Part shown: piece by piece, positions 49,503 to 60,850 of the stretch
Numbering within the stretch: position 1 is the first letter of the stretch
Layout: each line of letters begins with the position of its first letter
Assembly (NCBI RefSeq): GCF_003590095.1
Contig: NC_039480.1
Span: 2,147,328 to 2,211,327, forward strand
Origin: Trichoplusia ni
Taxonomy: Eukaryota; Arthropoda; Insecta; Lepidoptera; Noctuidae
DNA length: 64,000 nucleotides
Reading direction: 5' to 3'
Made by a program: the position numbers and the translations under genes
The notes under the pieces: generated by a model
The model's database searches: none
What the model was told of the DNA's origin: nothing
The model's input: the letters and a program-made list of their open reading frames with translations, nothing else

Positions 49503-49900
49503 CGTTTTCTCTCAAAATATATTCGTCGACTCGCTCTCAGTTTTCGTGGCCACACCGCTCGCCAGTGATTCCGCGGAACAATTTCAATATAATCCGAGCT
49601 GACGTCGCGCTCTACACCGCGATCCACTCATTATGTGACATTCGGAGAAAGACGAAGTTATTCTGCTAATGTCACGCAGAATAGGGGATTGTTGTGTTAT
49701 GTTTAACTAGTCAATTTCAAGATTTTTCTTCATTATAACTTATAACTACTTAGAAACAAATGTTATGCAACTTAATTTAAATTGCAACAGAAATTGCGTA
49801 TGTAAATTTCTGCATGGACCTGAGAAAATCTAGCTTTTGAATAGATAAAATATATTTTCAAATCGAAACGGTATACTAAAAAAAAAATATGATTTATTTA
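49503..49900. other. No gene seen; GC-richer block at 49.52-49.64 kb
   Basis: Contains TTTTCGTGGCCACACCGCTC and CTGACGTCGCGCTCTACACC. Its GGCCACGAAA motif recurs at three other places. Confidence 0.4.
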
Positions 49901-49903
49901 TTA

Positions 49904-50044
49904 CTAGCCTGGAATGTCCCACTGCTGGGCAAAGGCCTCCCCACTCTTCTTCCACTTGTCTCTCTCAAGAGCCGCGAGTGACCAGTTCGGTAAGAACGAA
50001 TCCAGGTCATCCCGCCATCTCCGTCTGGGTCTGCCTCGCTGACG
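49904..50044 (-). pseudogene. RTE-type ORF2 C-terminal fragment
   Basis: The minus strand encodes RGRPRRRWRDDLDSFLPNWS, then LAALERDKWKKSGEAFAQQW and DIPG before a TAG. It is the C-terminal signature of lepidopteran RTE-like endonuclease/reverse transcriptases (from memory). It is open over its length but lacks the catalytic domains. Confidence 0.8.
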
Positions 50045-50189
50045 TCGGTTTAGTGTTAAAAATTAACACGTTCAAAAAATACATACCTACGGTATAGTTT
50101 TTTTTTGGTAGTTTAGTTAAAAATGACTTCATTTTCAGTCTCTGCTTGTAAGAAAATTACATGACAAAGATACGAGTACTTATTGTAAA

Positions 50190-50245
50190 ACTTTGCTTAG
50201 TTTGAAACTAGATGGCGCTGTGTGAAAATTGTAAAATAAATGTTC
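50190..50245 (-). repeat. CGCCATCTAGT-type repeat block
   Basis: AACTTTGCTTAGTTTGAAAC followed by TAGATGGCGCTGTGTGA, the inverse of the 5.64-kb block. Confidence 0.5.
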
Positions 50246-50252
50246 CATTACT

Positions 50253-50470
50253 AAAATTATGGGTCCCAGCTAATAATATATCTCTGACAGTCGTTACAGC
50301 TAGTCAGAAGCTAGAAAGTCTGACAACCAGTCTAACTAAGGGGTATCGTGTTGTCTGTAACTGGGTTGAGGAGGTCAGATAGGCAGTCGCTCTGTAAAAC
50401 ACTGGTACTTAGCTGAATCCTGTCAGACCGGAATCCGACCACAACATAGTTGGGAAAATACTAGAATAAT
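50253..50470 (+). repeat. 5S-derived SINE tail (family F)
   Basis: AAATTATGGGTCCCAGCTAA, TCAGAAGCTAGAAAGTCTGA, ending CATAGTTGGGAAAATACTAG. The 5S-like head is missing. Confidence 0.87.
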
Positions 50471-50874
50471 GATAATCTACATACTTTAAACATTTTCCTT
50501 GATTTTGAACTTAACAAAATGAATATAAATCTCTTATAACCGCTACTCCATTTTAATTAAGTTCTCCAATACAACAGCTGTTGCAAAACGAATTATAAAT
50601 GTCAATTAATTATAATAATAATGTTAAATCCGGGCCTTTCTCAACGTGGTGTGAATATCAAATGGAATTCTGGAAATTGTTGTAACGAAAATTAATGACG
50701 ATTACTTTTATGGGATCAAAAAACTAATCAAGTTTAATTTGAAGACGCAATACTAAGGTAAAAATACACTCAATATTTTATTTGTTGCTGAAAAAAAAAT
50801 CGAAAAGTAGTCATTGGTCTCCCATCAATGTTATCGCCTGACCAAGCGCTGCTTAACCTGAACTTTTTCTTTTC

Positions 50875-51005
50875 TGCTATTGCCGCAACAGCGATATAAT
50901 ATACTGCGAAGATTTCCACAGTCCAGCTATCATGATTCATGAGATACAATCTGGTGACAGACTTACGGATAGACAAAGCAATAGCGGAGCTTTAGCCAAT
51001 ACTTT
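50875..51005 (-). repeat. Degenerate family N repeat
   Basis: ATCATGATTCATGAGATACA, CTGGTGACAGACTTACGGAT and AATAGCGGAGCTTTAGCCAA. Confidence 0.5.
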
Positions 51006-51079
51006 TCCGATATTATATTAACTTCGTAAAATAATTATAGCAATATTCATTTACTGCGACTTAAGAATGTTATATTCAA

Positions 51080-51307
51080 CTATCTTTTCGCCGCGGCTTC
51101 GCCCGCGTCGAGGTCGGTTATATCGCGTTTCCAAGAGAACTCTTCAAAAGTCCGGGATAAAAACAATCCTATGTTCTTTCTCAAGGTCAACTCAATCTCT
51201 GTACTTCATTAAAATCGGTTCAGTGGTTTAAACGTGACAGTGGTTTAGACAGACAGACAGACAGACTTACTTTCGCATTTATAATATTATATATTATATG
51301 TAAGGAT
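51080..51307 (-). mobile_element. Non-autonomous Helitron, family D (3' end decayed)
   Basis: TATCTTTTCGCCGCGGCTTC, GGTTATATCGCGTTTCCAAG, AGACAGACAGACAGACTTAC and TTTATAATATTATATATTAT. The CTAG has become CTAT. Confidence 0.83.
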
Positions 51308-51589
51308 TTTAACCCGACAAAAAAAAAATATCAACCTATATAAAATAACATGCCTTATAGTAACGATCGTCAGAATATCACACCCACTCGTCTCTCACTT
51401 CAAAAGATGCCGGTGACCACTCCACAACTCCTAGTTTTGCTAACTGGTCGCTTTCAGTTCGACACCTCGTTAACTAAGAGAACTTTGCTTTTAAATAAAT
51501 TACTATGCAGGTTAGACAGAAGGTTTATATTTATGTTTTTTATTATGTCGGCTATAACGGCTAAAACAGTACCTACACTTTAGGAAGTC

Positions 51590-51690
51590 GCATAAAAGTA
51601 GCCTATGTGTTGATCTAAAGTGTCAGATACTGGTATGCCAAATTTCATCAAAAACGGTTCAGCTGTTTCGGTAAAGGGTGAGGGAATAAA
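51590..51690 (-). mobile_element. Helitron fragment (same subfamily as the split one)
   Basis: TAGCCTATGTGTTGATCTAA, CCAAATTTCATCAAAAACGG and TTCAGCTGTTTCGG. It supplies the middle that is interrupted at 6.6-11.07 kb. Confidence 0.55.
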
Positions 51691-51797
51691 ATTACAAAAT
51701 TTATCATCCAATAAATTTGTGACCGTAACAATAGTAGCTTAGCGTCAAATTTTATACTTTTAGATTCAGATTTTCTTTATAGCAGATAATTTTATAG

Positions 51798-51959
51798 GTA
51801 CCTATCGTAAGGCTGATTAATTATTAAATGATACAACGAAATAAGGTTCGACTCGCGATCCCGCCGCGTCTGCTCATGATTAAAAACTCCGGTTGGGTCC
51901 GAAACTAGTCGGGCTAGCCCGATAAATACGCGTGAGGAAACCGTTACATCATTTAATAA
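51798..51959. repeat. Foldback-type repeat, family I (long form)
   Basis: It opens TACCTATCGTAAGGCTGATT with TTATTAAATGATACAACG and closes inverted with CGTTACATCATTTAATAA. The interior has GGTTCGACTCGCGATCCCGC and CGAAACTAGTCGGGCTAGCC. Confidence 0.7.
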
Positions 51960-51984
51960 CATATAAAGATATACATAATCTATG

Positions 51985-52060
51985 AAAAACCATCTAGCTA
52001 TCACAGTTCCGGAGATACAGCCTAGTGACAGACAAACAGACAACTTCGCGTCAGTAATAA
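51985..52060 (-). repeat. Degenerate family N repeat
   Basis: CACAGTTCCGGAGATACAGC followed by CTAGTGACAGACAAACAGAC. Confidence 0.45.
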
Positions 52061-53060
52061 TGTTAAAATTTTACCGTGGGATACTTAACCTTAAAAAATA
52101 ACATTATTATTCCAACTTTCACTTCTTATATAACTACATAGTGACTCAAAAGTAAGTAATCACTTTAAACATGGCTGAACCTGTATTTAGATTTTACTTA
52201 AATAAATTAAGGAAATAGGTTTCACTAGTTCTTGCTAAATAGCAGAGGTATACGTCTAACTATTAACGACGTTAAACATTAAAATACTATTTGAAGTAAT
52301 AGGGATGATGACAATTTTTTTTGGCAGTGTCTGTCTTGTAGTTTTTTGTATAATAATGGATACGTATTTTTTAATTTGTCCCGCAAACATAAATTGACTA
52401 AATTACAGTGAATGAAACTTACGTGTAACGTCACGATTGAGTATAAATTTTACTCTATCGTTACGTCACAAGCCCCCTCTCCTAAACTTTAAAGCAGTTA
52501 ATCTTTGTCAATTCTAGTTTTTCTGAAAGGAGTGAGAGAGGGCGCTACGGTGCACTAGTAAACATTAGCTCTGTGTTTTTTATATCGAAAAATATAGATT
52601 AAGTGCTTAAATTGATATAAAAAGTTAATAATAGTTTAAAACTTAAGGACCAACAGTGAAAAAAGTTATAGTTCACTCAAAATACGCAAGGAAAGTGAAA
52701 TAATACACAAAACTGTGCCAGTGATACTAACGAACTCCATTTCAAAATTTAAAACGCCTATTTGAAGAAAATACTACAAAAACTTACTGAAATTAATACA
52801 TACCGAGTAATAACCAAATTGAAAACATCTCAGAAAGGTACAAAACAGATATTTTAAGATATTGTGTTAAAAAACGTTATAAAAGTTCAAGGCATTGCAT
52901 TTAAAATTGTTAATAGCTCCATCTATCGGTAAGCACTCAAAACACTAGCACAAAACCGATAGATAACAAAACACCAAACTGTCCAACGAACAAATAACAA
53001 GATCGGACACTAGAGGGCGTTATTTTAAAAAGGCAATATAAACTATTTAATTATCACCAA

Positions 53061-54255
53061 ATGGCGACTACGAATTGTGCAGGATGTCAACAAAAAATAA
53101 ATAAAGAAAACCTTACCTGCAAACACTACAAGGGATAATTTCAATCATATGACGCTGGAGAATAGAAATTCATGGAAATGCCAGGCGTGCCGTTGCAAAA
53201 TCCCCAAAACCGGCAACTTAGACACCCCAGTACGACAGCAAGACTATAAACAAATGATGTCATTAAACTCCCCACCCAAAAAGACCTCAGATATTAACGT
53301 CACAATAAGAAAAAAAACAACAAACTCTATGAATGATACTATTGCATCTGAAGATCTAAGTTTCTTAGGTGACACAATCCGTCCAGAAGATGAGAAAACT
53401 ACCTCAAACACAGAAATTCAACCAACTATCTCTCTGCAAAATCTTAGTGAAATCATAATACAGCGCTTGAAAGAAAATAATAAATACATAATATCAGAAT
53501 TACAAAATACAATCCAAACTGAAATAAATAAAGCTATTAGCCAACTGAAAGAGGATATAGAAGGAAAAACAAACTTTTTATATAAACAAAATGATCTAAA
53601 AACCCAGGATATAGAGAACATAAATAAAAAAATCGAAAAGCTGAGCAAAGAATGTGAAGCACTGAAAGAAGAACTCAAAAAATTCAAAACCATGCCGGAA
53701 GTCAAATTCAACGAAAACAATTCCAAGAAGATTGTAGTCTACGGTTTTCCAGATATTTACAATGAGTCTGAAAATGAACTGCATCGCCGATTAATTGATA
53801 TGTTTTATTAAACCCTACAAGTAGACCTTACTCACTATATCGAAGAAGCACACAGAATAGGAAAAAACAACAGAAAAAACCGACCTATTGTAATCGAGCT
53901 CCTTAGCAAAAAAATGGCTTAATATATAATAGAAAATAGATACTACTTACAAGGAACCAAAATATTTATATCCGAATACTTAAATGAAAACGAAAGACAA
54001 GACAGAAAATTATTGCGTGAAGAAATGCTAAAAGCACGAAAAAAAGGCCAGTATGCGATAATAAGAAATAACCAACTGTTTATAGATGGAAAAAGAATAG
54101 ACATCAGAGAAGAAAACATTAATATAACCTACCAGAACGAGTATGTAACAAACGAAAAAATAGAAGACAAAATAGGAGAATACAAAACAAACCAACAACC
54201 CAACATCTACAATAACGCACCAGAAGATATAGATAACGATACATTTCGAAACTAA
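53061..54255 (+). pseudogene. LINE-2 ORF1 (zinc finger, coiled coil, RRM-like), broken
   Basis: An ATG at 53061 opens MATTNCAGCQQKINKENLTC, the first half of a PHD-like C-x2-C finger, and hits a TAA at 53136. One base out of phase the frame resumes upstream of 53149 with NSWKCQACRCKIPK, the second half, so a frameshift lies near 53.13 kb. Next comes a coiled coil (about 53440-53690; IEKLSKECEALKEELKKF), then an RRM-like block KKIVVYGFPDI. In-frame stops at 53809 and 53920 interrupt the RRM/C-terminal domain, which continues as GTKIFISEYLNENE and GQYAIIRNNQLFIDGKR to the terminal TAA at 54253. The layout resembles transposase-22/L1-type ORF1 proteins. Confidence 0.8.
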
Positions 54256-54274
54256 GGGACAACAATTTAAAATT

Positions 54275-57132
54275 ATGTTTCAGAACATACAAAGCATTAC
54301 TAATAAACAACATCTCCTAGAAGCCTTCTTCCATGAAAAACCTATATATAATAATGCAATATGTCTATGCGAGACTTGGTTATCGCAAGAAAAATTAGAA
54401 AACCTACATTTTAGCGAATACAAGATTGCAGCATCCTACTGTCGCCGTACTCGAGTAGGCGGCGGAGTGTCCATTCTATTACAAGATCATATATACTTTA
54501 AAGAAATATATGAAATTAGAGATATGTGAATTGAATATTGTATAGAGATATGCGCTATAGAGCTACCTAAAGAGAATATACTAATAGTAATTATCTATTG
54601 GAATAGAAGAGAGGAAGATTTATTTATTCGTCAATTAAAACAAGTTATGCAATATATAAATAAGAAATATAAAAAAATTAACGTAATATTAGGAGGAGAC
54701 TTTAATATAAATATTTTAGAAAATAACTTAAAAACTAGTTCGTTCCTAGATCTCATGTTAGAGTATAAGTTTAAACAATTAATAAAAGAGCCCACTCGTA
54801 TTTCTCAAACTACCACTACATGTCTAGATTTAATTTTTACTAACTTCAATGATAAAAATAATTACGTTACAGTTGAAGAATTTGGTTTTTCAGACCACAG
54901 CGCAACAACTTTACACATGAAAATACAAAATGTAATAAAAAAACAAACACATTGGTATACACAAAGAGATTTTATAACACACGTAATGTACAAAAATTTA
55001 AATCTGAATTAAAAAAACAAAATTGGGAAGAAATCATAACAACAAATAAAAACATAGAAGATAACTATGATTCCTTCAATAATACAATGAATACGATTTT
55101 AAACATTTGCATTCCTTCAAAAAAGGTAAAATTAAAAACTAAATTTTAAAAGTTTTGGTTAACGAAAGGAATTAAAACATCCTGTAAAAACAAAAGACTG
55201 CTTAAAATTCTTACACTAAAGTCAAACAATCTTACTTTATTACAATATTATAAAAAATATGAAAAAACACTAAAAAGAACCATAATAACAGCAAAAAGAA
55301 TACAGTATATAAATAAAATTAATAAGTCAACAAACAAGGTAAAAACAATGTGGAACATAATTAACGAAAGAACAAATAAAATTATAAAAAAGGAAAAACT
55401 TAACATTCAATTACAAATAAACAACGACTTAATAAACGATCCTAAACAAATAGCGAATATATTCAATAGTTTCTTTGCATCCATCGGGGAAAAATCAAAC
55501 CAAAGACAAGATGAACCAAAAGGAGCCCCAGTCGTCTGTCCTACTGAAAACACCATGTTCCTTAGCCCAGTAGAACCCTACGAAGTGAATAAAATAATAA
55601 AAAATTTAAAAAACAAAAAAAGCTATGGAGTAGACGAGCTCCCCCCATTTCTTCTTAAACAATGCGCTGATGAACTTACCTTGCCATTCTATAAACTAAT
55701 AAACCAATCATTTGAAGAAGGAACATTCCCTAGTCAATTAAAAACAGCAATAATAAAACCTATCCATAAGAAAAATGCCAAAACAGAAGCCAGCAACTAC
55801 CGCCCAATAGCACTATTACCTACTGCAACTAAGATCTTCGAGAAGGCCATATGTGACCGCGTTTATCCTTTTTGCGAGAAATATAAAATACTAGACGAGT
55901 GCCAAAACGGATTTCGTAAAAACAGATCAACTACTTTAGCTGTTTATAAATTTATTCAGGAGGCCATAAATATTATAAATAATAAAAACTACGCAGTTGG
56001 GCTTTTGTTAGATATGACAAAAGCCTATGACAAAGTGCAATTTAAAATTCTGCTTGATAAATTATATGGAATAGGTGTACGAGGAAATGCCCATAAATGG
56101 TTTGCTTCTTACCTAAAAGACAGAGAACAAATAGTAGAGTTAGACCATTTTAATAACCACTCAAAAGAAATATTAAAAATAAGATCAGATAAAAAAGTCG
56201 TAAATGCATCCATCCCTCAAGGAAGTGTATTAGGATGTCTGTTATTTTTAATTTATATAAATGACCTCCCAAAAACTGTAAGCGAGCCATGCATTTTATT
56301 CGCAGATGACATCTCTTTGCTTACTTCTTGCCAAAACAATAGTAACATACATGAAAAACTTGACTCCCTTCTCTCTGCAACTATCAGCTGGATGAATAAC
56401 CACAACTTAGAAATAAACTTTAATAAAACTAAAATAATCACTTTTCATCCCCATCAAAAAGCCCCGTTAAAACTTGATTATAGCTTCAATAACACTAAAC
56501 TACAACAAATTAACGAATTCACCCTTCTTGGACTATCCATAGACACACACATCAATTGGAAATCCCATATACAAAAAGTAAGAGCAAAATTATCAAAATT
56601 CTCATATGCCCTGCGTGAAGTCAAAAAAACCACTAATTTAAAAACCGCACTCGTCACCTACTATGCTTACGCCCAAGCATGGCTATCCTATGGCATTATC
56701 CTATGGGAAAATAGCACGGATTCGCCAACTATATTCACCCTACAAAAAAAACTAATTCGAATAATCAGCAACATACAACAGACAGACAGTTGTAAACCAT
56801 ATTTCAAAGAACACAAAATATTAACCCTTGCCTGCCTGTACATATTTGAAATTTGTAAATTTGTCCGCAAATACCCCGAATACTATAACACCCGTAAAGA
56901 CATCCAAACAAAATATACCTTAAGAAACAATAATAGATTAAACCTACCTACATCCAGACTGAAAATACACTCGTCTAGTCCCCTAGTCATGTCAGTAAAA
57001 ATATATAATAAACTACCAAAGCACATAAAAGAAGAAAATAAAACAAATACATTTTTAAATAAACTAAAGTGTTTTCTAGAGGTCAAGTGCTACTACACAA
57101 TAAATGAATTTTTTGATGATAAATTAAACTAA
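54275..57132 (+). pseudogene. LINE-2 ORF2 (APE endonuclease and reverse transcriptase), broken
   Basis: From the ATG at 54275: FQNIQSITNK, CLCETWL (catalytic Glu), RVGGGVSILL, a TGA stop at 54527, then ILGGDFNIN and FGFSDHSATT, so the endonuclease motifs are present. Near 54.965 kb the frame shifts, and the new frame carries a TAA at 55147. From 55348 on, 594 codons are open: reverse transcriptase with SYGVDELPP, NGFRKNRSTT, LLLDMTKAYDKV (catalytic Asp), ASIPQGSVLG and LFADDIS (catalytic pair), then a conserved C-terminal domain ending near FLEVKCYYTINEFF. Three lesions only, so it decayed recently compared with the other LINE scraps. Confidence 0.85.
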
Positions 57133-57530
57133 AACAAAAAACACTATCTAAATAATATTATATACCTATAGAGTATATTGAATACATACACATAACACCA
57201 AATAAAAATAAAGATACACCCTTGTAAAAATAAATAGATAAAAAAGTAAAATACCAACATAAATACATATAATTATATTTCTTACACATGATATATAAAA
57301 TTATAATGTGCATTTATTAATGTAATACATAAAAAGATAAAATAAAATTTTAGATAGGCATATGTACCATGTATGTATATAAGGCTATTTGTTACTGCTT
57401 CCTCTCTCCTAAGATATTTGCTGTGCCCGACAGGGTCCGTAATGGTTCTGTATTATTAGATTTTAAGACCTTAATGTACATTATGGAACGCAATAAATAA
57501 TTGAGTATTGAATAATTGAGTATTGAAAAG
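57133..57530 (+). other. LINE-2 3' UTR and TTGAGTA-repeat tail
   Basis: AT-rich until GTGCCCGACAGGGTCCGTAA, then ACATTATGGAACGCAATAAA and repeated ATTGAGTATTGA units. The short tandem tail in place of poly-A is a CR1/Jockey-group trait. Confidence 0.7.
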
Positions 57531-57671
57531 ATACGTGTCTTATACTTTTCAATTATCTAACTGAGGGACTCATGAGATTCTCCTTTTTTATACCCAGTCA
57601 TCATTCCTATTGAATTGAATCGGGTGTACGAATAGCCACGAGGTATAGGTCACCATGACAGATCGACTGAG

Positions 57672-57775
57672 CGTGTTAGTTCGATCCCCGCGTAGGACAA
57701 GCATCTGTGTGATTCACGACTGCTTGTCCTGAGTCTGGGTGTCTTGTGCACGTGACTTGACATTGTGAAATGCCA
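57672..57775 (+). repeat. tRNA-derived SINE, family B (5' truncated)
   Basis: Begins GAGCGTGTTAGTTCGATCCC just before the B box and continues TAGGACAAGCATCTGTGTG and TGTCTTGTGCACGTGACTTG. Confidence 0.82.
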
Positions 57776-58004
57776 TGCGACGTCAATATTAAATTTCTGA
57801 GTGTTAAGAGATAAAGTCGTTTTTTTTAACACACTTAAAATGTTTTAGTTTCTCAAAGGCGCCCGTAAAAAGGAGTAATGTTTCCAAAGTTTATTTTTGT
57901 ACAAGTTTTATTTTTCTTGAATCCTTGACTAACTTAAATTAAATCTTAGCGAATGACACATAGTGAATGTCATAGCAATTTTCAAGTATCAAATGATAAA
58001 CGGT

Positions 58005-58115
58005 CTTAAAGGAAGTCGAATAAAGGTAACCTATGACTTAATCCAAAATATCAGCTACCACTATACAAAATTTCATCAAAATCGGTCCAGCCGTTTAGAT
58101 GTCAAAAGGATTTCA
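58005..58115 (-). mobile_element. Helitron fragment (same subfamily as the split one)
   Basis: AAGTCGAATAAAGGTAACCT, AAAATTTCATCAAAATCGGT and CCAGCCGTTTAGATGTC. It ends where a family A SINE begins. Confidence 0.55.
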
Positions 58116-58127
58116 TATTTTTTTTTT

Positions 58128-58334
58128 GCGGACAACATCACATACGCTGTTCTGAACCCAAAGTAAGTTGCTAAAGCACTTGTGTTATGGAATTCAGATA
58201 CAACGAAGGTACCACACACACCCAGACCCGAGACAATGTAGAAATGTGAATTTTTACATTGACCCGGCCGGGGATCGAACCCGGGACCTCAGAGTTAGCG
58301 ACACCTTGAAACCGGTGCGTACGCCACTCGACCA
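58128..58334 (-). repeat. tRNA-derived SINE, family A (head truncated)
   Basis: Inverted copy from GCGGACAACATCACATACGC to CGTACGCCACTCGACCA. The last bases of the head (GGTCGTC side) are absent. Confidence 0.9.
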
Positions 58335-58669
58335 TTTAGCTGAAATCCCAACAAATATCACTAAAACCGTTAATAATAATCCTTCAACACCTACTTCACG
58401 TTGTTCCTAGTTGTACGGAACCCTTGCTCTAACAACCCCAATACCACTTGACCCATATTCACTCGTTTTGCTAACACCAGTAAACTAGTTCCTATTAACT
58501 AGTTCCACTTGTTCGTCATTCGTTTCCTTACATTCAAAAGATTGCAAACCGTTTTCAAAGCTATTGAATACAACCTCTTGACCCCGAGGGGTTGAATATA
58601 ATCCCCCGGGGGTTTAATACAACCTACGGCGCAAATTACTTTCTATAAACTTGTGCTTTTTTAGGGTTT

Positions 58670-58880
58670 TATAGGCTAATGGTCCATGTAGCTAAGGTTT
58701 CGCTGTTTGTACGTCTGTTACCAGGCTGTATCTTAAGAACCGTGATAGATAGTTATTTTTACGTATTATTAAGTATATCTTTTGAGGTTATAACAGAAAA
58801 TACCAAATAAATAAAGGTTGGTGCAATCATCATTTTTAATAAAATAATTTTTGTTCTTTTTTAGCTTATTTATACGAAAC
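58670..58880 (+). repeat. Degenerate family N repeat
   Basis: TTTGTACGTCTGTTACCAGG, TGTATCTTAAGAACCGTGAT, then TTTATACGAAACCCGCAGC. It gives the longest copy of the family here. Confidence 0.5.
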
Positions 58881-58969
58881 CCGCAGCATAACAAGCCCTT
58901 CTCGAACTTAAACGTTTTACTTTCACAAAAATTCTAAAAGAAAATTATTCATATTCAGACATTTGCAGG

Positions 58970-59170
58970 GATTGCCGAGTGGTTGAGGTCACCACACCAA
59001 ACCCACTGCGCGCAACGAGTCGCGGGTTCGCTCCCCGCGTAGGACATGCATTTGCGTGATCCACGAATGCTTGTCCTGAGTCTGGGTGTCTTGTGTACGT
59101 GACTTGTATGTTTGTGAAACCCCCCGGCGGTAAGAGGATTTAATTAATTACTGCGGGAGTCGTCCATAAT
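58970..59170 (+). repeat. tRNA-derived SINE, family B (best full-length copy)
   Basis: GCAGGGATTGCCGAGTGGTT (A box), CCCACTGCGCGCAACGAGTC, GGTTCGCTCCCCGCGTAGG (B box), body and the tail block TACTGCGGGAGTCGTCC. Confidence 0.92.
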
Positions 59171-59174
59171 ATAA

Positions 59175-59780
59175 TTAATTCACATTAACACCGAGCAAAC
59201 CCCTGTGCTATTACATGTATATTTATTTATATAATCCGCGCATAATTTGAAGGCTTTCGTCGCCACTCGGCGGAACACTTTAATTAATACTCGCTTTAAT
59301 TATATTTACTTTAGTACTTCAAATAGGCCCAAAAAGAGGCTAACTTATAAAATAAGCTAAAAGAAAAAAAATAAAATTCTTGCTGTTTTAAATCGACTTT
59401 AAAAACAAGGTTCTCCGTTTGACAAGATTGTATGTGAGTATGTTTGTCCGCGATTATCTCGCGTTTGGCTGAAGCAATTTAGATGCGGTTTTCAGAAAAG
59501 TATTTTTTACATCCAGGAATAGGTTTTAGTGCTTTAACCGACTCAGAAATGGAGGTTCTGAGTTTAACCTGTTACTAGGTATGTATGTATGAAAGTTTTA
59601 ACCACGTTTTTACTGATTAACCTATTTTGTGCTATGCAACAGAGGCGGGAAAAACAGGCAAAACCGCAGGACTCGGCTAGTGATGTGATAGCATTGAAAT
59701 GTTTTGTTTTCCATGATAGCTTCGCATGATGTCGTAAGCTTAAAATATCCTTGACAGTAAAATGTCCCATACCAATCTAT
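59175..59780. other. No gene seen
   Basis: AT-rich, with a loose repeat block at 59475-59530 (TTTAGATGCGGTTTTCAGAA) similar to 48.44 kb. Confidence 0.4.
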
Positions 59781-59782
59781 AC

Positions 59783-60044
59783 TCTATACTAATATATAAA
59801 GCGGAAGAGTTTGTTTGTTTGTTTGTTTGAACGCGCTAATCTCAGGAACTACTGGTCCAAATTGAAAAAATCTTTATGTGTTGAAAAGACCATTCGACGA
59901 GGAAGGCTTTAGGCTATAAACTATCACGCTGCAACTAATAGGAGCGAAGATACAATGAAAAATGTGAAAAAAAACAGTTCAGGTATATGTAAATCATAAC
60001 TTATCTCTTCTACCCACGGGGACGAAGTCGCGGGCAACAGCTAG
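59783..60044 (+). mobile_element. Non-autonomous Helitron, family C
   Basis: TCTATACTAATATATAAAGC to GTCGCGGGCAACAGCTAG, followed by T. Confidence 0.88.
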
Positions 60045-60269
60045 TATTTTATAAAAGTCTCCAACTTTCCCAGCTCCTGAGATGGACGCATCCAAACAAC
60101 CACACAACGCACAATATTAGTATAGATCACAAACCTAAAATTAAACCCAAACTCCCCTAACTATATAACAATAGTTATGATAACAATAACAGTTATGATA
60201 ATACAGTAAATAATAAGATAATGATTGTTAATATTGATTAATTAATACTAAGTTAAACTGTTATAACAA

Positions 60270-60487
60270 TCCCCACTAATATTATAAATGCGCAAGTAAC
60301 TCTGTCTGTCTGTCTGTTACGCTTTCACGGCTGAACCACTGAACTGATTTTAATCTGATGAAATTTGGTACAGAGATAGAGTTGACCTTGAGAAAGAATA
60401 TAGGATGGTTTTTATCCCGGACTTTTGAAGAGTTCTCTTGGAAACGCGACGACCTCGACGCGGGCGAAGCCGCGGACGAAATGTTAG
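60270..60487 (+). mobile_element. Non-autonomous Helitron, family D (3' end TTAG)
   Basis: TCCCCACTAATATTATAAAT, CTGTCTGTCTGTCTGTTACG, AGTTCTCTTGGAAACGCGAC and GCGAAGCCGCGGACGAAATG. The terminal CTAG has mutated to TTAG. Confidence 0.87.
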
Positions 60488-60593
60488 TCCTGAGTGTTTG
60501 TCGCAACAAGAGAAATAATAGTTTTCTTTGGTTTTCGATGCGAAAGGGTTAATCGGAACCCTTTTAAAGGCTTTCATGTCTGTATTAGTAAAT

Positions 60594-60697
60594 TGATCAT
60601 AGGTTAAGGTACGCTTGACGCGGTAGGTCCGTAGATGGGTGGCCATCTATGTCATAACGAGTTCCTCCATGTTTCGGAAGGCACGTCAAACTGTGGA
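60594..60697 (+). repeat. 5S-derived SINE head (family F) fused to family E
   Basis: GATCATAGGTTAAGGTACGC, CCGTAGATGGGTGGCCATC and GTTTCGGAAGGCACGTC stop abruptly at CTGTG, where the family E sequence begins. Confidence 0.85.
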
Positions 60698-60850
60698 TAA
60701 GCTGGCAGGCTGAAATTTTCAGGGTAGCTTCAAACCCGATGACAATGCAATTTACAACTATAAAAACTGCTAGACCGATTTTAATAAAATTTAAGTGAAA
60801 ATTAGACATTTAAAAGCGTGGGTATTTAGATTTTTTTAATCTATTAATTC
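60698..60850 (+). repeat. Anonymous repeat, family E (3' part)
   Basis: GATAAGCTGGCAGGCTGAAA to GCGTGGGTATTTAGATTTTT. The first ~80 bp of the family are missing. Confidence 0.78.

Larger units (their letters stand above)
52515..57530 (+). mobile_element. LINE-2: CR1/Jockey-type non-LTR retrotransposon, near full length, inactive
   Basis: A putative 5' UTR (about 52515-53060) is followed by ORF1, ORF2, a ~400-bp AT-rich 3' UTR and a TTGAGTATTGA repeat tail. Its ORFs carry two frameshifts and four in-frame stops in total. A 3'-end fragment of the same family is at 20.8 kb. The 5' limit is estimated from loss of flanking-like sequence around CTGAAAGGAGTGAGAGAGGG. Confidence 0.82.
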
